NCBI GenBank assembly: GCA_002099365.1
Contig: MSED01000015.1
Span: 2,356,001 to 2,420,000 of the forward strand
Direction of reading: 5' to 3'
Length of the DNA: 64,000 nt
DNA from: Phialophora verrucosa
Lineage: Eukaryota > Ascomycota > Eurotiomycetes > Chaetothyriales > Herpotrichiellaceae
Shown: in pieces, positions 53,901 to 63,966 of the stretch
How positions within the stretch are numbered: position 1 is the first letter of the stretch
Layout of the letters: every line of letters starts with the position of its first letter
Position numbers and translations under genes: made by a program
Notes under the pieces: generated by a model
The model's input: only the letters and a program-made list of their open reading frames with translations
Told to the model about the DNA's origin: nothing
The model's database searches: none

Positions 53901-54671
53901 TCCCTGTTCCTGCGACCCAAAGCCATGGCCGAAATCGTCCAACTGCGCTCCCAGCTCGACCATCTCGTGCGCGTGAACAACCGCACCACCGTCACAAATG
54001 CCCATCTCCAGCACTCCCGCACCCACGCCAACCTGTCGTCCGCAAAAGTGACGTCCCGGCTCAACGGCCTCGTCGCCAGCGGATATATCGACCACCTCGC
54101 CATCCGGTACGACTTGGCTCCTAACCCGCCCCCGGCAGCAGCGTCGGCGGCCAAACCGCGCCGCCCGATCGATGTGCCGTACCTGCCCCTCCTCCCCGTG
54201 CACGACGCCGCCCAAGCGAGCCTGCTCGAGAGGGCCGTCTTCATCCACCCGTCCTCCGTGCTCGCCATGAAGGCCAGCGTCAAAGATCTGCCCCCTTATA
54301 TCTGCTACAGTCATCTCCAACGCTCGCAGGCCCACACCGTCACGGCTGATGCGCCCGTAGCCGGGGCGCAGAAAGTCCCCTTCCCGAAGACAAGGATGTT
54401 CCCTCTCTGCGCATTGACCGTGGGGGAGATCTCTCGACTGGCCAGGGATACTGCGCTGATCAGTTATGGGAAACCGCTCCCCAAGTCGAAGATCGAGGAG
54501 ATGGCGGGCCGGCCGAAGAGGAGGGTGTGCTGGGTGAGTTGTGAATTGAGGGGCGTGGGTGGCAATGGCAGCGGTGGGGTGTTGGGATGGGGCTTGCCGC
54601 CCGTCAAGGTGAGGCAAGTTTTGGATATGAAATCGAGGGAAGGATGGACAGTTGAAGAGGTGTTGAGTTAG
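50904..54671 (+). CDS. DHR1: DEAH-box RNA helicase Dhr1/Ecm16 (DHX37)
   Basis: Single exon, 1255 aa. The basic N-terminus (MPRFVPRQRKHKVLARQK) and coiled coil precede very acidic tracts, including a run of ten aspartates encoded by GAC triplets near 51615-51645. The helicase core has Walker A GDTGSGKT at 394-401, TQPRRVAA (Ia), DEAH at 495-498, SATLN (III) and QRAGRAGRTGPG (VI). An acidic insert interrupts the second RecA domain. HA2/ratchet and OB-fold domains follow. Dhr1 unwinds U3 snoRNA from pre-18S rRNA during small-subunit assembly in the nucleolus. It shares a ~250-bp divergent promoter with PAC3. ATG 50904 starts the conserved MPRFVPRQRK block; the longer frame upstream is leader. 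Confidence 0.94.
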   Translation: MPRFVPRQRKHKVLARQKAAAANTSLPTTDTPPSSNAEVIIPQSKAEREEKKRQLKEELRAQQTKISSKKQKRLDKYVENKLRKDETLDLLRKLENEKAKYEAAVAARGGVLGKRTFEEFVNVGRPEKKPREVSVRDPEDDDGSEDEWEAENREALEDSDSVEQLVENTLAPVALGSGLAQPLALDETGLPIIHSRKSKRRKKQQDNVVEELPWEGFDTEPSEMEYGSEDEEASESDDDDDDDDDDESVETASTDGTRSSAEEGESSDEDEVTGSDTSETSGDDSHGKLKPRNSIFKLWATQQLNQSLGHTPSYTPGEGQLLPAPKPAPKPPSEISKPSIPAPPLENVPNRKAYAVHVERSEEIQQSRTQLPILQCEQEIMEAIHNNPVVIVKGDTGSGKTTQIPQFLFEAGYGSPDGPSPGMIGITQPRRVAAVSMAKRVSTELGQHGKRVSYQIRFDSTVSSDTAVKFMTDGILLRELSQDLLLRKYSVIVIDEAHERSVNTDILIGMLSKIVPARMQKSKFNPDPKPLKLVIMSATLNIGDFLHEKLFSVDMRPPIVEAEGRQHRVTTHFALRSRADYVDEVIEKVQRAHRKLPRGGILVFLTGQNEIRQVANQLRALLSPRNGIERQANVNVPRVDIAASEAPLEAEDMELGSSKIDEGQDDFDMEILTPSDEEADEKEFEISDDEEDDQEAIAQPAGPFKSKEPYTSVHILPLYSQLPTSEQLKVFDSPPPGARLIVLATNVAETSLTIPGIRYVFDTGRSKERKYNLDTGVQSFEIDYISKASAAQRAGRAGRTGPGHCWRLYTSAVYESFFPDHAAPEILRAPAESVVLQLKGFAYPRPIAEFPFPTPPAPQTLNQAELLLKNLGALTPSGSITDLGIQLSVYPLSPRLGKILALGLDPTNMHLIWHVLTLVSALAVPEIFITEAQLDGGDQATEPESARDDLRQEYGRARATLTRNDKTSDAMKLLTAASIYLDAAGASASPSTSQSSLCRSLFLRPKAMAEIVQLRSQLDHLVRVNNRTTVTNAHLQHSRTHANLSSAKVTSRLNGLVASGYIDHLAIRYDLAPNPPPAAASAAKPRRPIDVPYLPLLPVHDAAQASLLERAVFIHPSSVLAMKASVKDLPPYICYSHLQRSQAHTVTADAPVAGAQKVPFPKTRMFPLCALTVGEISRLARDTALISYGKPLPKSKIEEMAGRPKRRVCWVSCELRGVGGNGSGGVLGWGLPPVKVRQVLDMKSREGWTVEEVLS

Positions 54672-55163
54672 CGCTTGGTGATGAAATCGAGTTATGAATT
54701 AGGTACAACATGCTGAAGGTCTGCTCGGGCACAAAAGAGCACATCTCCTTGTCTGCTTGATGAGCTACAGTAAGTATGAGAGCCAAGGCCGGCTCGGCTC
54801 ATTCACTCTGCCCTGAGATACTGTATGTCGCCTCCGTCTTTCTCCTGTGTAATCCCCTTGCGCCAATGCCAGCATACCAGTCTCAACTGTGTCCCGGAGC
54901 ACCTTCTAGGTACATGAACTCGCGAAATTTATGTGTATGCCTGAAGTCCCAATATTCTGATGACGGCCCACATTGCTGTACATGCCTCGCAAAGAGTTTC
55001 CGTTGATTTCAAGCCCCTTGCCCAGTCAATGACTAGATTTCTGTGTACATTGAGCTTTGGATGGGAAGTAACTGTGTACCACAGACTGCCGCGCCGTACC
55101 AGACCAACTCCTTGCCACGCGTGACAACTCCGATCCCCCTCTAGCGACTAGATGACGGACAAC
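54672..55163. other. Convergent 3' region, DHR1 / APH-like gene
   Basis: 492 bp between facing stop codons, with no feature recognised. Confidence 0.5.
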
Positions 55164-56702
55164 TCAGTTCTTTGCCGTCGGCTTTGTCGCACTGCTGCTG
55201 GTTCTGCTGCGTCGTCGGTCCCCTTTTTCTGGAGTCTCTGGAATTGTCGACTCTAGCCAAGCTATCGCTTTCTCCACCCGAGCCTTTGCCGCCACAAGTT
55301 CCGTTTCCAATTGCTCTGGACTGAAGCCTTTCTCTTCTTTGATCCACCAGGGTGCCGCGTTGATACACATGCGGAGGAGAATTGTAGCCTGATGAAATTC
55401 AGAGGTTCCAAACTCAAGGGCCATGTCAGGTGCATTCCCGAGCCCGGATGGTCCTGGAATCTTGGCAGACAGCGCGTCTGGTAGGGCTTCTCGAGCCTTC
55501 AACTCATCCAGAAAGCTGGCGTATTTCCGTAGTGGCCATTCGAGATTGTCGTTTTGCAGACAGTTGGCGAACTCTTCGTCCTTGGGAAAGAAGCCAGCAA
55601 ATTCAAAGTCGATGATTGCCGACACTTTGGCACCGCCATTTCCATGCGGTACTGCGAGCACATTTCGAGTAGACAGATCGTCGTGGGTGAAGACCATGGG
55701 TTCAAAACCATAGCGGAACATGGACAACTTCGGAAGTGACACATCCAGGAAGCGCTTCACCATGTCGTACACTTCGTCCGAGGTCTGGCCGTATAGTTTG
55801 CCTTCTTTGAGTTTCTTGAGAGAGCTCTTCAGCGAGAAGGCGGCGTACTTTTCTGCAGTAGCCAGTGGAGATTGTGGGGATGAATTGGTGATCAGACCGT
55901 CAATGTGGATATCATAGCCTGGGAGAATCGCTTTGTCGTACAGAACGGCTGCTGGTCCCGGCTGAGAGCCGCTTCCGACAATTCGTAGATTGCCTACAGC
56001 TTTTGCAGCTGGCATGTCCTTCCGCCAGGTAGCCACGTGGGTGGCAATCTGACGCATCAGTTCGTCTCCGGCTTTGCCAGACAACTCTTCTGGGCTGATA
56101 GGCTTACCAGGCTCACGAGTAAGCAGCATCCAGCCTTGTCCCTCGGTATCCTTCCGAGCATTCTCGATCGGGACACCGTCTTCAGCTTGGATGGCCAAGA
56201 CAGGAATATTCTTCATCTCATTGTCTCTGAAGCCGCGGGGAAACTGAGGGGTGCGGACTTTCTTGCCGTCGTCAGACCAGGCGATCAATTTCGGACACGG
56301 AATGGAAGGGCAATGCTTCTCAAGAAGAAGAAGACAAGCGACCTCGTTTTGGACTTTGTTGCGTCCGAAAGGATGGCCTGCTATCTTGAGGACGAGGAAT
56401 GATGACTGGATCTGAGTATTGGATTTGGCGACCTCGACTTCTTTGTCTTCCAGCTTCCATTCCGGGCGGGTGTTGAGGACTGGCTCGTTGAGGTTGATGA
56501 AGTAGATGCGATTGTTGAAGGACTTCCCCGATGGCAAGTGTTCAATGCTCATTTGTTCTTTCTTGACGTTTGGGAGGCATCTTTCAACCACAGATTTGAT
56601 CTTCTCGTCGGAGAAATAAATGTCGTAGTTGGGATTGGCGCGAGGAGTCAGTCTTTCCGCCGTCCGAAAAGGCAGAGGGGAGAGAGGAGAAAGGTGGTCC
56701 AT
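55164..56702 (-). CDS. Aminoglycoside-phosphotransferase-fold (APH) kinase-like protein
   Basis: Single exon, 512 aa. The N-lobe contains FLVLKIAGH with the probable ATP-binding lysine at 106. A hinge and large insert follow, then the catalytic loop HDDLSTRN at 340-347 (His340, Asp342, Asn347) and the metal-binding IIDFEFAG (Asp365), which are the complete active-site set of APH/choline-kinase-type enzymes. The tail is basic and Ser/Thr-rich. Filamentous fungi carry many such genes; substrates are mostly unknown, and drug resistance should not be assumed from the name. No membrane segment or signal peptide is seen. ATG 56702 is the only reasonable start, being the first in-frame methionine of a continuous frame. 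Confidence 0.88.
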   Translation of the reverse strand: MDHLSPLSPLPFRTAERLTPRANPNYDIYFSDEKIKSVVERCLPNVKKEQMSIEHLPSGKSFNNRIYFINLNEPVLNTRPEWKLEDKEVEVAKSNTQIQSSFLVLKIAGHPFGRNKVQNEVACLLLLEKHCPSIPCPKLIAWSDDGKKVRTPQFPRGFRDNEMKNIPVLAIQAEDGVPIENARKDTEGQGWMLLTREPGKPISPEELSGKAGDELMRQIATHVATWRKDMPAAKAVGNLRIVGSGSQPGPAAVLYDKAILPGYDIHIDGLITNSSPQSPLATAEKYAAFSLKSSLKKLKEGKLYGQTSDEVYDMVKRFLDVSLPKLSMFRYGFEPMVFTHDDLSTRNVLAVPHGNGGAKVSAIIDFEFAGFFPKDEEFANCLQNDNLEWPLRKYASFLDELKAREALPDALSAKIPGPSGLGNAPDMALEFGTSEFHQATILLRMCINAAPWWIKEEKGFSPEQLETELVAAKARVEKAIAWLESTIPETPEKGDRRRSRTSSSATKPTAKN

Positions 56703-59051
56703 CGTCTGCGATATTGCTAAAGATGCTGTTGATTCAGTGATGGGCTGAGATGTGGTGAGAGAGTATGAAAGAATGATGAGCTGAAAATGAAACTGAGGCC
56801 TTAGGCGTAGGTCTTGATACCATACGAAATGAGACAGTCCTGATTGAAGTTTCTGATGACACTGACAGTGAGAGATTGGCTGGAACAGTGACTAACTGGT
56901 GAGTGACCGTCTTCGAGCCAATTGAGCAGCCGAACCCTCGAAGGGAAAAGGGACATGCAGGTGGCGGAGTCAACCAGACAATGAAAATTCGCAAGAGAAG
57001 AAGTGAAGTGAGCTACGTTTCACGCAACTCAACGTCAGGACAGCAAGAGCAAGTGATAATGAGGGGGAAGGTACGTTACTTGATGGCAATCCGAAGGCAT
57101 CCGAGAGCAGTCTCAACTGGCATCTCCTCTTTGAAGACGGTGAAATCTTCTCTCACTTGCAGCTTTCTCAGGCGTGTTCTTTTCATGTCTTGATTTCTAC
57201 ACACGGTCATTGGCGCTCCACTGACTGTACCGCCGTTGCACATTTTTCTCTGCCAGAAACAATCCCACAGTACAACATTCATGATGGCATCCACGCTGCT
57301 GTATCGACAAAAATCCTGACCAGACGAACTGTTGGCCACGCAGCATGAGCCATAATTATCACAATTGTTGGAGCCACCAATCCGAGTCCGGTGAGGTTGA
57401 GCTTAGTGCGACAGTCGTCTGGCTCCGAGGCATGGCTCAACAACACAAATTGCAGCCTTCATACCCGACGTCTTATATCAGGAGAACTTGAAGAGATTGC
57501 ACTCTGTCAACGAGATTCCCTGGTCGACGCTCGTCCTGGCTCTTGCACAGCTTTGAAGTCTTGACGTCGACAATGAAACTAGTATGTCTTCCAGCAAAAG
57601 CTCCTGAGCACGCCGGCGCTGGTGGCCGAAGCAGGAAACCGCGGCAAGTGGAACATCAGAAATGCTTGCGGCTGAATCTCCTGACAAGGTGTTAGCTTAA
57701 GTTGTCAGGCTTCCCAGCAAAGCTCTCCAAATGACCACACGACCGAAGAAAGAAGGCACAGCCTGCAGATACCCCAATCAGTTCTCGCCCAACCGGTACA
57801 CTGTCAGATGGCACGCTACGACCTATTCATTTCAACCGCACCGTTTCCTACACAAGTTATCCCTGGGAACGTGGTGATGATAAGGACTCAAGGATTCAGA
57901 CATAAGGCGGGAAACAGGGATTAGCTGGCCCACTTCCGGAGAACGCGGCCCACGTAAATATCGTCCACATCCGGAATTGTGCGTCATTCCACCTCGATCC
58001 TGGTGATCGCTTGCTGTCCCGGGCCCTTGTCTCTTTCTCCAGGTCAGACCCAGCAACAACTGCGCCGACAAGTTCTGTGATAAATGTTGATTCAGGGATA
58101 CCGTGTAGTACAGCGCGCCAGACAATGTGGCTTGTTTCATGGTATTGTGTTCCTGCATGCCATGGCACTATCGCGATGTGGCTGCGTGTTGCCCCTTATT
58201 TTGGTTTCGCAAACGCAACTACCTGAGATTGGGATTTCAAATGTCAGCAAGCGAACCAATACGAGTAGCGGAATCGGGAGGCTTCTCTCGTGATTCGTCT
58301 TTCGAATGACAACGATCGCTTGTTTTCAAGCCGCCCGTTGTCGACCTCATGCCTGATCTGGGAATCAGAACGTCGTTCAACACCACGCCATCCGCGCTGT
58401 ACCGCATCACCATGCCGATTGCGGATTTTCTGGATCCCTTTGCCATCCGTTCGTTCGACAGATCTCCGCTGGTGATGGTCAAGATCTCGGCAAGACGGTA
58501 TTTCAGAGAGTCTCACTCGAATTGTGGAGATGACCAGCCGACAACACCATGACCCCGAAAGGCGTCGACAAGAACTCCAGATTGTGGATTCCAGGGCATC
58601 CCCCTGCTTCAGCAGACTTTGGCATTGTACGCACACGATGTGGCTCTGATGTTCAGAAAGATTGAGGAAAGGGTAACATCATGGGAGGGGCTCGATTGTG
58701 AGTGAGGACACATTGTGCACTCCGTTCCACACAGTGTTCGGCTCAACCACGCGAATCAAATGACTTCAGCCTCGCCGATGGTCGCCGGGGACTATCCCTG
58801 CTATCACGCCAAGGGAAGCCGCTTGCATGAGGCGAACCGAAGTAATTTCGAGAGCCGTTGGGCTGGATTTGGTGATCAGATGCCTTTGGCTTCCCGTCTT
58901 TCTCGCCTTTCCATCTCTTCCGAACCTCAGCGCTGACTTCGCCACTGCGCGGTCTGTGGTTTCGATTTGGTGAAGACCTTCACTCTTTCAGGTCTTTTTT
59001 ACTGCACATATCTCTGACTGTTCTGGTTGTCCAACTCAACTAGCTCCGATA
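56703..59051. other. 2.3-kb gene-poor gap
   Basis: Short frames occur on both strands, the longest about 130 codons (58244-58636, -), but none has a recognisable domain, signal peptide or clear splice structure. No simple repeats, RNA genes or transposon ends were seen. The last part must contain the promoter, and perhaps a signal-peptide exon, of the next gene. Confidence 0.45.
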
Positions 59052-60876
59052 ATGTCGCTCTGTCCAAATGGGGCTCCGCCCATGTTGTGAGTTCTTCTCT
59101 GTGAAAGGCAGGTTCGCGCGCCGAGGGGCTGCGGCGAGCCATATTGGCCATGGCTAACAATTTCCACAGCTTGCCATGGACAAATGTAACAGTCACGACC
59201 GACCAGAAGGCCATAACGAGGGGCATTCAGGTATCCATAGGAAGTCCGCCCCAGATAGTGTCGCTCAGACCGAGTACTTCCGATGATGTTCTATACGTGG
59301 TGAACCGAGAGCAATGCGCTCCTCAATACAACGACTCTTGCATCGGACTGTACGGTGGTGTCTTCGACTACTCAAAATCGAACACATTTCTGCAGGTCGC
59401 GGAAGGCCAATGGAACGGTACACTTGAACAGAACCCAAATCAACTATCCTTCGTCCACTTCAATGATCATCTGACATTCGGAAATGCTTCGGTATACGGA
59501 TATCCTGCGATATATGACGAACCTGGCTATGGAGGACAAGGCGTCATCCCACTCGGATCTGGCTCAGACTTTCTCAGAATCAGTGTTGAAACAAATTCCA
59601 CCCCATCCACTGTCTTCGGAATGTGGACTGGCTCTCGGTCCATCGATTACCCAGTTGATGGATCTCTGGTTATCGGCGGCTATGACACGACCCGAATCAA
59701 TGGCACGCTGACCACTTTCGACTCTCAAGAAAACTGTGAGATGTGCGTCATCATCACTTCGCTCTCTTACTCGGATGAAACGGGTTCTACGAACCTGTTT
59801 TCCAATTCCTCCGAATCTCTTCAAGTCAACTTGAATCCGTCGCAAAGGGTACTCTACGTTCCGCAAGGCGTTTGGGACAACTTCAAGACCGCTACCGGTG
59901 GCTATTACAACGATTCGTATTTGTCTTACGCATCTACCGCTGTGCCAACTGGTAATGTCACGGTAACACTGCAAAATGGATACAAGACTGTCATCCCTGC
60001 CGAGGAACTGTTCTACTACCCACGAGGCTACAATGATGAAGGCCAATATGACGTTATCGACAACACGTACCAGATCAGCACGCTCATTAACGCTACCAAC
60101 GACGGGTACGTTCTGGACTGGGGCATCCCTTATATGACAATGAACTACATTATCGCAGACTATAAGCGCTCGCAGTTCCAGATGGCGCCCGCAATCCGAA
60201 CTAACTTTGACAATATCGGTGGAGGCTATGCACTCAAGGCGTCCTGCGATCCGACAACAGAAGCAACCCCTGCGCCGACGAGCAGTGCGTCAGCGGGTCC
60301 TGCTTCAACCACAGCAGCAGTGGCATCCCATCATAGCAGCAGCAATGTGGGCCCTATCGTTGGTGGAGTGGTTGGTGGTGTGCTCGGGCTTATCCTTATT
60401 GTTGGCGGTCTTGCATTGTTGTTCTACCGCCTCCGACGTCGCAGGAATGCTGCGGCTGGCGGTGAACACGGACAGCCAATGATGACGACACCGATGGCTG
60501 ACGGCAGCATGCCACATAACGGTGCATCGCAAGCGGACAGGTATTCCCACTGGACGGCCATGTCTCCTACAGAGGCACCCAGCGAGCTAGGAGGATTAGA
60601 GAAGGCGAACGGGGCACATGCGAGTGTCAATCAATGGCTGTCAAGCCAGGCTAGCGATGTAAGTCTTTCGCCCACACGCTTCTCGTTGGTTGCAGTGCAC
60701 TCGCTAACATAACTTCCGAGCAGACGCAAACGGTCGTGAGCTCCACGTCGCCGAATCCCAATGTTGGCGCGACACTGGGTTATAATATGGGCTCACCACA
60801 GACCCCCCATCAGCAACAAATGGGAACGATGGACAGACCATTCGAGATGCCCGCCCAGCCCTATGACGTTCGATAG
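59052..60876 (+). CDS. Membrane-anchored aspartic-protease-like protein, probably inactive
   Basis: Proposed exons 59052-59086, 59170-60658 and 60724-60876 give 558 aa. The fold follows pepsin-family (A1) order: RGIQVSIGSPPQ, YGGVFDYSKSNTF, GYGGQGVIPLG, DGSLVIGGYDTTRINGTL, VLYVPQGVWDNF, LDWGIPYMTMNYIIADYKRS. At the first catalytic position the expected DTGS is replaced by STSDD, and the second DSG region reads NPSQR, so both aspartates appear lost. Many N-glycosylation sequons, a Ser/Thr stalk, one membrane helix (VVGGVLGLILIVGGLALLFY) and a basic-then-acidic cytosolic tail follow. This looks like a cell-surface binding or sensing protein. The first exon is uncertain: it gives LCPNGAPPMFLPWTNVTV, which suits the family, but no signal peptide; a further 5' exon is likely. 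Confidence 0.75.
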
Positions 60877-61911
60877 ACATCGGCCGCTAGCTGCTATTAC
60901 TACACCTGCAGGTAGCTTCGAGCCTCTCGCTCTACTCGAACGTTGCAGTATGTGCCTTCGCCAGCTGCGGGTTCCAATCGGCAGGATCTTGATCAGGCAG
61001 TTTGTGTTCACGGCTGTTGCGTCGCTCAACGTCGCGTACACGGGATACATTCGCATTCCGCCTAAGCACAGTGAGACACTACCATCTGACAGACACTGGC
61101 ACCACTTCTCCTTTCACTCGTCTGAGGACCGCCGGCTGTATTGCTGATCCGAAATTTCCTTACGATTCCACGATACCCAGCGCTTCATTTGCAACGTTCA
61201 TTCTTTGCCTTCGCTTTGTTGCCGCGGGCAAGCGTGGAAAAATATCCAATTTTTTCCGGCAGTGGTAATTCGCTGTACTATCACGATGGCAACTTGTCCC
61301 TTGCTTTCTGGTGCTTCTTTTCTGCTAGCCCAATACTGGCATGTACGTTGGTTTGGGACTGCTTGCTGGTGGACCGGCTTACCTATATCCATCTCACGTG
61401 TACTTCATAGTGATATTGCCTAGTAAAGTTGGAGGTACTCGATGTCGTGAATACCTGCCTTCCTCCGATCTGCACCAACTTACGCGGGTATTAAATAGCT
61501 GATGAGAGATTTTCCGCCAGCCATGGTCATTGTGTACTTCTTTCCTGTTGCGTGCAGCTCCGTTACCATAGCGGTCACACGAGGTGAGGCTCATTCATCA
61601 GATGCTTCACTGGCTAATCGTCGGGGGGATTGCCGAGTTTGGTCAACCAGTGCATGGAACGGAGCACCAGAAGCAGTGCCAACACAGACGGCCACGCTAG
61701 CCAGAGGAAGGGCTGCTTCGGGTCTGGTCTTCATCCGTTGGAATCCCGGACTCATGCAGCTGGCAATTCCTGATTGCCCAAAGAGAACTGTCCCATTCCC
61801 TGCCACGTTGTCGGGAACTGTTGACACTTCGATCAGGGTTTCCGCTCAGTGTCTGCGCAGACAAATGCAGAGATATCTGCCTGCAGCCAGTTACACAATG
61901 ACCACAAATTA
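60877..61911. other. Intergenic, includes one unsupported ATG frame
   Basis: About 1 kb. An ATG-started frame of 171 codons at 61502-62017 (+) begins with a hydrophobic stretch (MVIVYFFPVACSSVTIA) but shows no family similarity, and it overlaps the coiled-coil relic. It is left as a weak candidate only. Confidence 0.3.
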
Positions 61912-62519
61912 TGATGGAACCCAGACTGCCGTCAGCCTGAGGGCAGAGACGGGGCTTGTGCCCGCTCGGTCAGTTCTTACCCTCCGCCACACGTTCACAT
62001 TCAGACAGCCGCGTTAATTGACCATGGTGTTGACAAAGGTCGGGTACAAACTTGTGGGAAGATCCAAGTCAACTTCGAGACGCAGCTGAGGACGCAGGAC
62101 AAATTCTGGGGCGAGTTTATCAAGATCGGCGCCACCATCCAGCGGCACACTGTCGGCCGAGAGAGCGCGCTTGACATCGTAAAGCACGCGCTGGGCAAGA
62201 CCTCTAGCGTGTTGCAGTTCCAGAGGGAGTTGGCCAAAGTGGGCATCATTGGGAAGACCACGGCCGGCGAACAGCTCATCCTCGAGATTGCGAAGCAGCG
62301 TGACGAGGAGAAACATCTGATCGAGACGCTGGGAGACCGGCTGAAGGATTCGGAGCAGCGCAACAAGGAGCTGGAGGAACAGATCACACGAGCTGAAAAA
62401 GGGGGTTGCGAGCATGGCAACCCAGATTTAAAAAAACCTCGAGACCAAACTAGACGATCGCATAAACCAAGACGACCACCTCCAGGAACTGGTCGACGGT
62501 GGGCCAAGGACCAGTCGGT
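61912..62519 (+). pseudogene. Decayed coiled-coil/helical protein fragment
   Basis: An open frame without any ATG encodes a well-formed helical segment: VNFETQLRTQDKFWGEFIKI, GATIQRHTVGRESALDIVKH, SVLQFQRELAKVGIIGKT, GEQLILEIAKQRDEEKHLIE, then SEQRNKELEEQI. After about 62390 the heptad pattern continues only in another frame (ELKKGVASMATQI), which meets a TAA and resumes with NLETKLDDRINQDDHLQELV. The lack of a start, a frame shift and an internal stop point to a 5'-truncated, decayed gene. I do not recognise the family. Hidden introns could explain part of this, so pseudogene status is not certain. Confidence 0.5.
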
Positions 62520-62946
62520 TTCTGCCGCGGTGCAGTGTTCAGTAGCGTTTGTGTTGATGTACTGTAGGTTCGGTGTATCAGTGTCAAGGGCAAACATAAA
62601 GACCCTTTCGCTGTCTGTCTGTCCGTCCGTCCGTCCTTCTTCTCCATTGGTCTCACAAGCGAGTGTTGTGTTGAACATAGTGTGTGGAACGACTACAGGC
62701 CAGCGACGCACGCAGATTCGAAGCTCTTCCAAAGAGTGCCCGTCCCAAGGACAGCGGCGTGGTAGGCCAGGCGCACCCGTATGAGCTTAAGCAGCGCGAT
62801 CTGATGTTTTCGGGCTCGAGTTGAACGTCATCCGTAACCTGTGACCAAGCACACGGCGGAAACCGTTACGGAATTTGCTACAACTCCTTTGTGGTGTCAG
62901 TTCCGCGCAGGACAGGACCGTGACAGGAAGTCGCTCGAGCACTCTA

Positions 62947-63966
62947 CTAAGAGTCCCCTCCTGCTTCGCTGGCCTTTTCCTTCCTTAGCCTTTCCCTCTC
63001 TCGCTTCTTGTCCAACAACCGATTCAACTTCTTCGCCACGTTGAAAACACCTCCTGTGCCGGCGCCGCACGCCGCACATGAAGGATCCTTGCGGTAGCGC
63101 TTCAACGCGCAGGCCTCGCAGAAGTAGTGCCCGCATTTCGTGACGATGGGGTTCTTGTATGGCCCTTTGCAAATAATGCACGCAAACGGTATACTCTCTA
63201 GCAGCTTTTCGTCCTCCTCGTCCGCGGCTGCCGCTCCGGGGGCGTTGCGATTCGCCGAGGCGACGGTCTTCCCACCGGGAGGTTTCCCCTTCGTGCTGAT
63301 CTCCCAGTCCCGGTCAAGCTGCCAGCCTTGCTTGTAGTCCTCTCGCGCGTGCAGGTACTTGCAATTGTCGCCGAAGCCGCAGAACCCGGTTTGCTTGTAG
63401 TCCTTACACACGTCGGGCGCGAAATCCGTGACGGTGATGGTGCGCACGTTCGTCGACGATTTGACCGGCCCGACCTGTTGCTGGGCTGTACGGTCGGGGT
63501 TTTTCTGGATGAAGGATTGGTAGTTCGCCACGCCTTTATACGTTCCATCGGAAGGCGGTGCGTCTGTTCTGTTTGGGGCATTGGCATTGGTGTCTTTGTG
63601 CGGCTTGCCCGACGCTTTGGTCCCAGCATCTTGCTCCTCGTCGAACCAGTTCGACGTCTTGGTTGCGTCGTCTTTATTGGTCGGCGCGACTGCGGCTACG
63701 GCGGCGGCTGTAGAGAACTCAGCCGGCGCGTCGCGAGGTTTGGAATTGTCTGCCGACGATGCAGCGACGGTGCTTGCGTTCTTGCGCCGTCGCTTCACTT
63801 GTCTCTGGCCGTCATCGTCCTCGAAAGATGAGAAGCCTGAGTCCGAGTCGGAGGCGGCGCCGGGAGGTGGCGTGGCGGGTCGTTTGCGGATCGTTGATTT
63901 GGACTTTACGTTGCGCTTTTTGAATGAGAATGCGGCGGGCGCGGTGGCTGCCTGCGGATCTTCCAT
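62947..63966 (-). CDS. CWC24: Pre-mRNA splicing factor Cwc24 (RNF113A-like), CCCH plus RING
   Basis: Single exon, 339 aa. The disordered N-terminus is rich in Ala, Ser and Lys (FSFKKRNVKSKSTIRKRP, an acidic FSSFEDDDG patch). The Cwc24 signature DGTYKGVANYQSFIQKNPD precedes a CCCH zinc finger (CKDYKQTGFCGFGDNCKYLH; spacing C-8-C-5-C-3-H), the DYKQGWQLDRDWE linker, and a C3HC4 RING (CIICKGPYKNPIVTKCGHYF, CEACALKRY, CAAC). A basic helix (NRLLDKKRERERLRKEK) closes the protein. Cwc24 acts with the Prp19-associated complex, binding the 5' splice site at spliceosome activation. ATG 63966 lies 35 bp from the window edge, so the promoter is outside. The gene's domain order and length match other filamentous fungi. 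Confidence 0.94.
   Translation of the reverse strand: MEDPQAATAPAAFSFKKRNVKSKSTIRKRPATPPPGAASDSDSGFSSFEDDDGQRQVKRRRKNASTVAASSADNSKPRDAPAEFSTAAAVAAVAPTNKDDATKTSNWFDEEQDAGTKASGKPHKDTNANAPNRTDAPPSDGTYKGVANYQSFIQKNPDRTAQQQVGPVKSSTNVRTITVTDFAPDVCKDYKQTGFCGFGDNCKYLHAREDYKQGWQLDRDWEISTKGKPPGGKTVASANRNAPGAAAADEEDEKLLESIPFACIICKGPYKNPIVTKCGHYFCEACALKRYRKDPSCAACGAGTGGVFNVAKKLNRLLDKKRERERLRKEKASEAGGDS

Noticed and set aside
53580..54617. 345-codon frame (-) opposite DHR1
   Set aside because: Antisense of the helicase C-terminal coding region with no recognisable domain.
57896..58168. 90-codon frame (-) in the 56.7-59 kb gap
   Set aside because: Not recognisable as any family, and no plausible exons could be joined to it.
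61502..62017. ATG-started 171-codon frame (+) with a hydrophobic N-terminus
   Set aside because: No family similarity recognised, overlaps the coiled-coil relic, and the hydrophobic start alone is weak evidence.
62001..62732. 243-codon frame (-) opposite the coiled-coil relic
   Set aside because: Ser/Cys-rich antisense reading of a helical coding sequence; the plus-strand frame has the protein-like heptad pattern.
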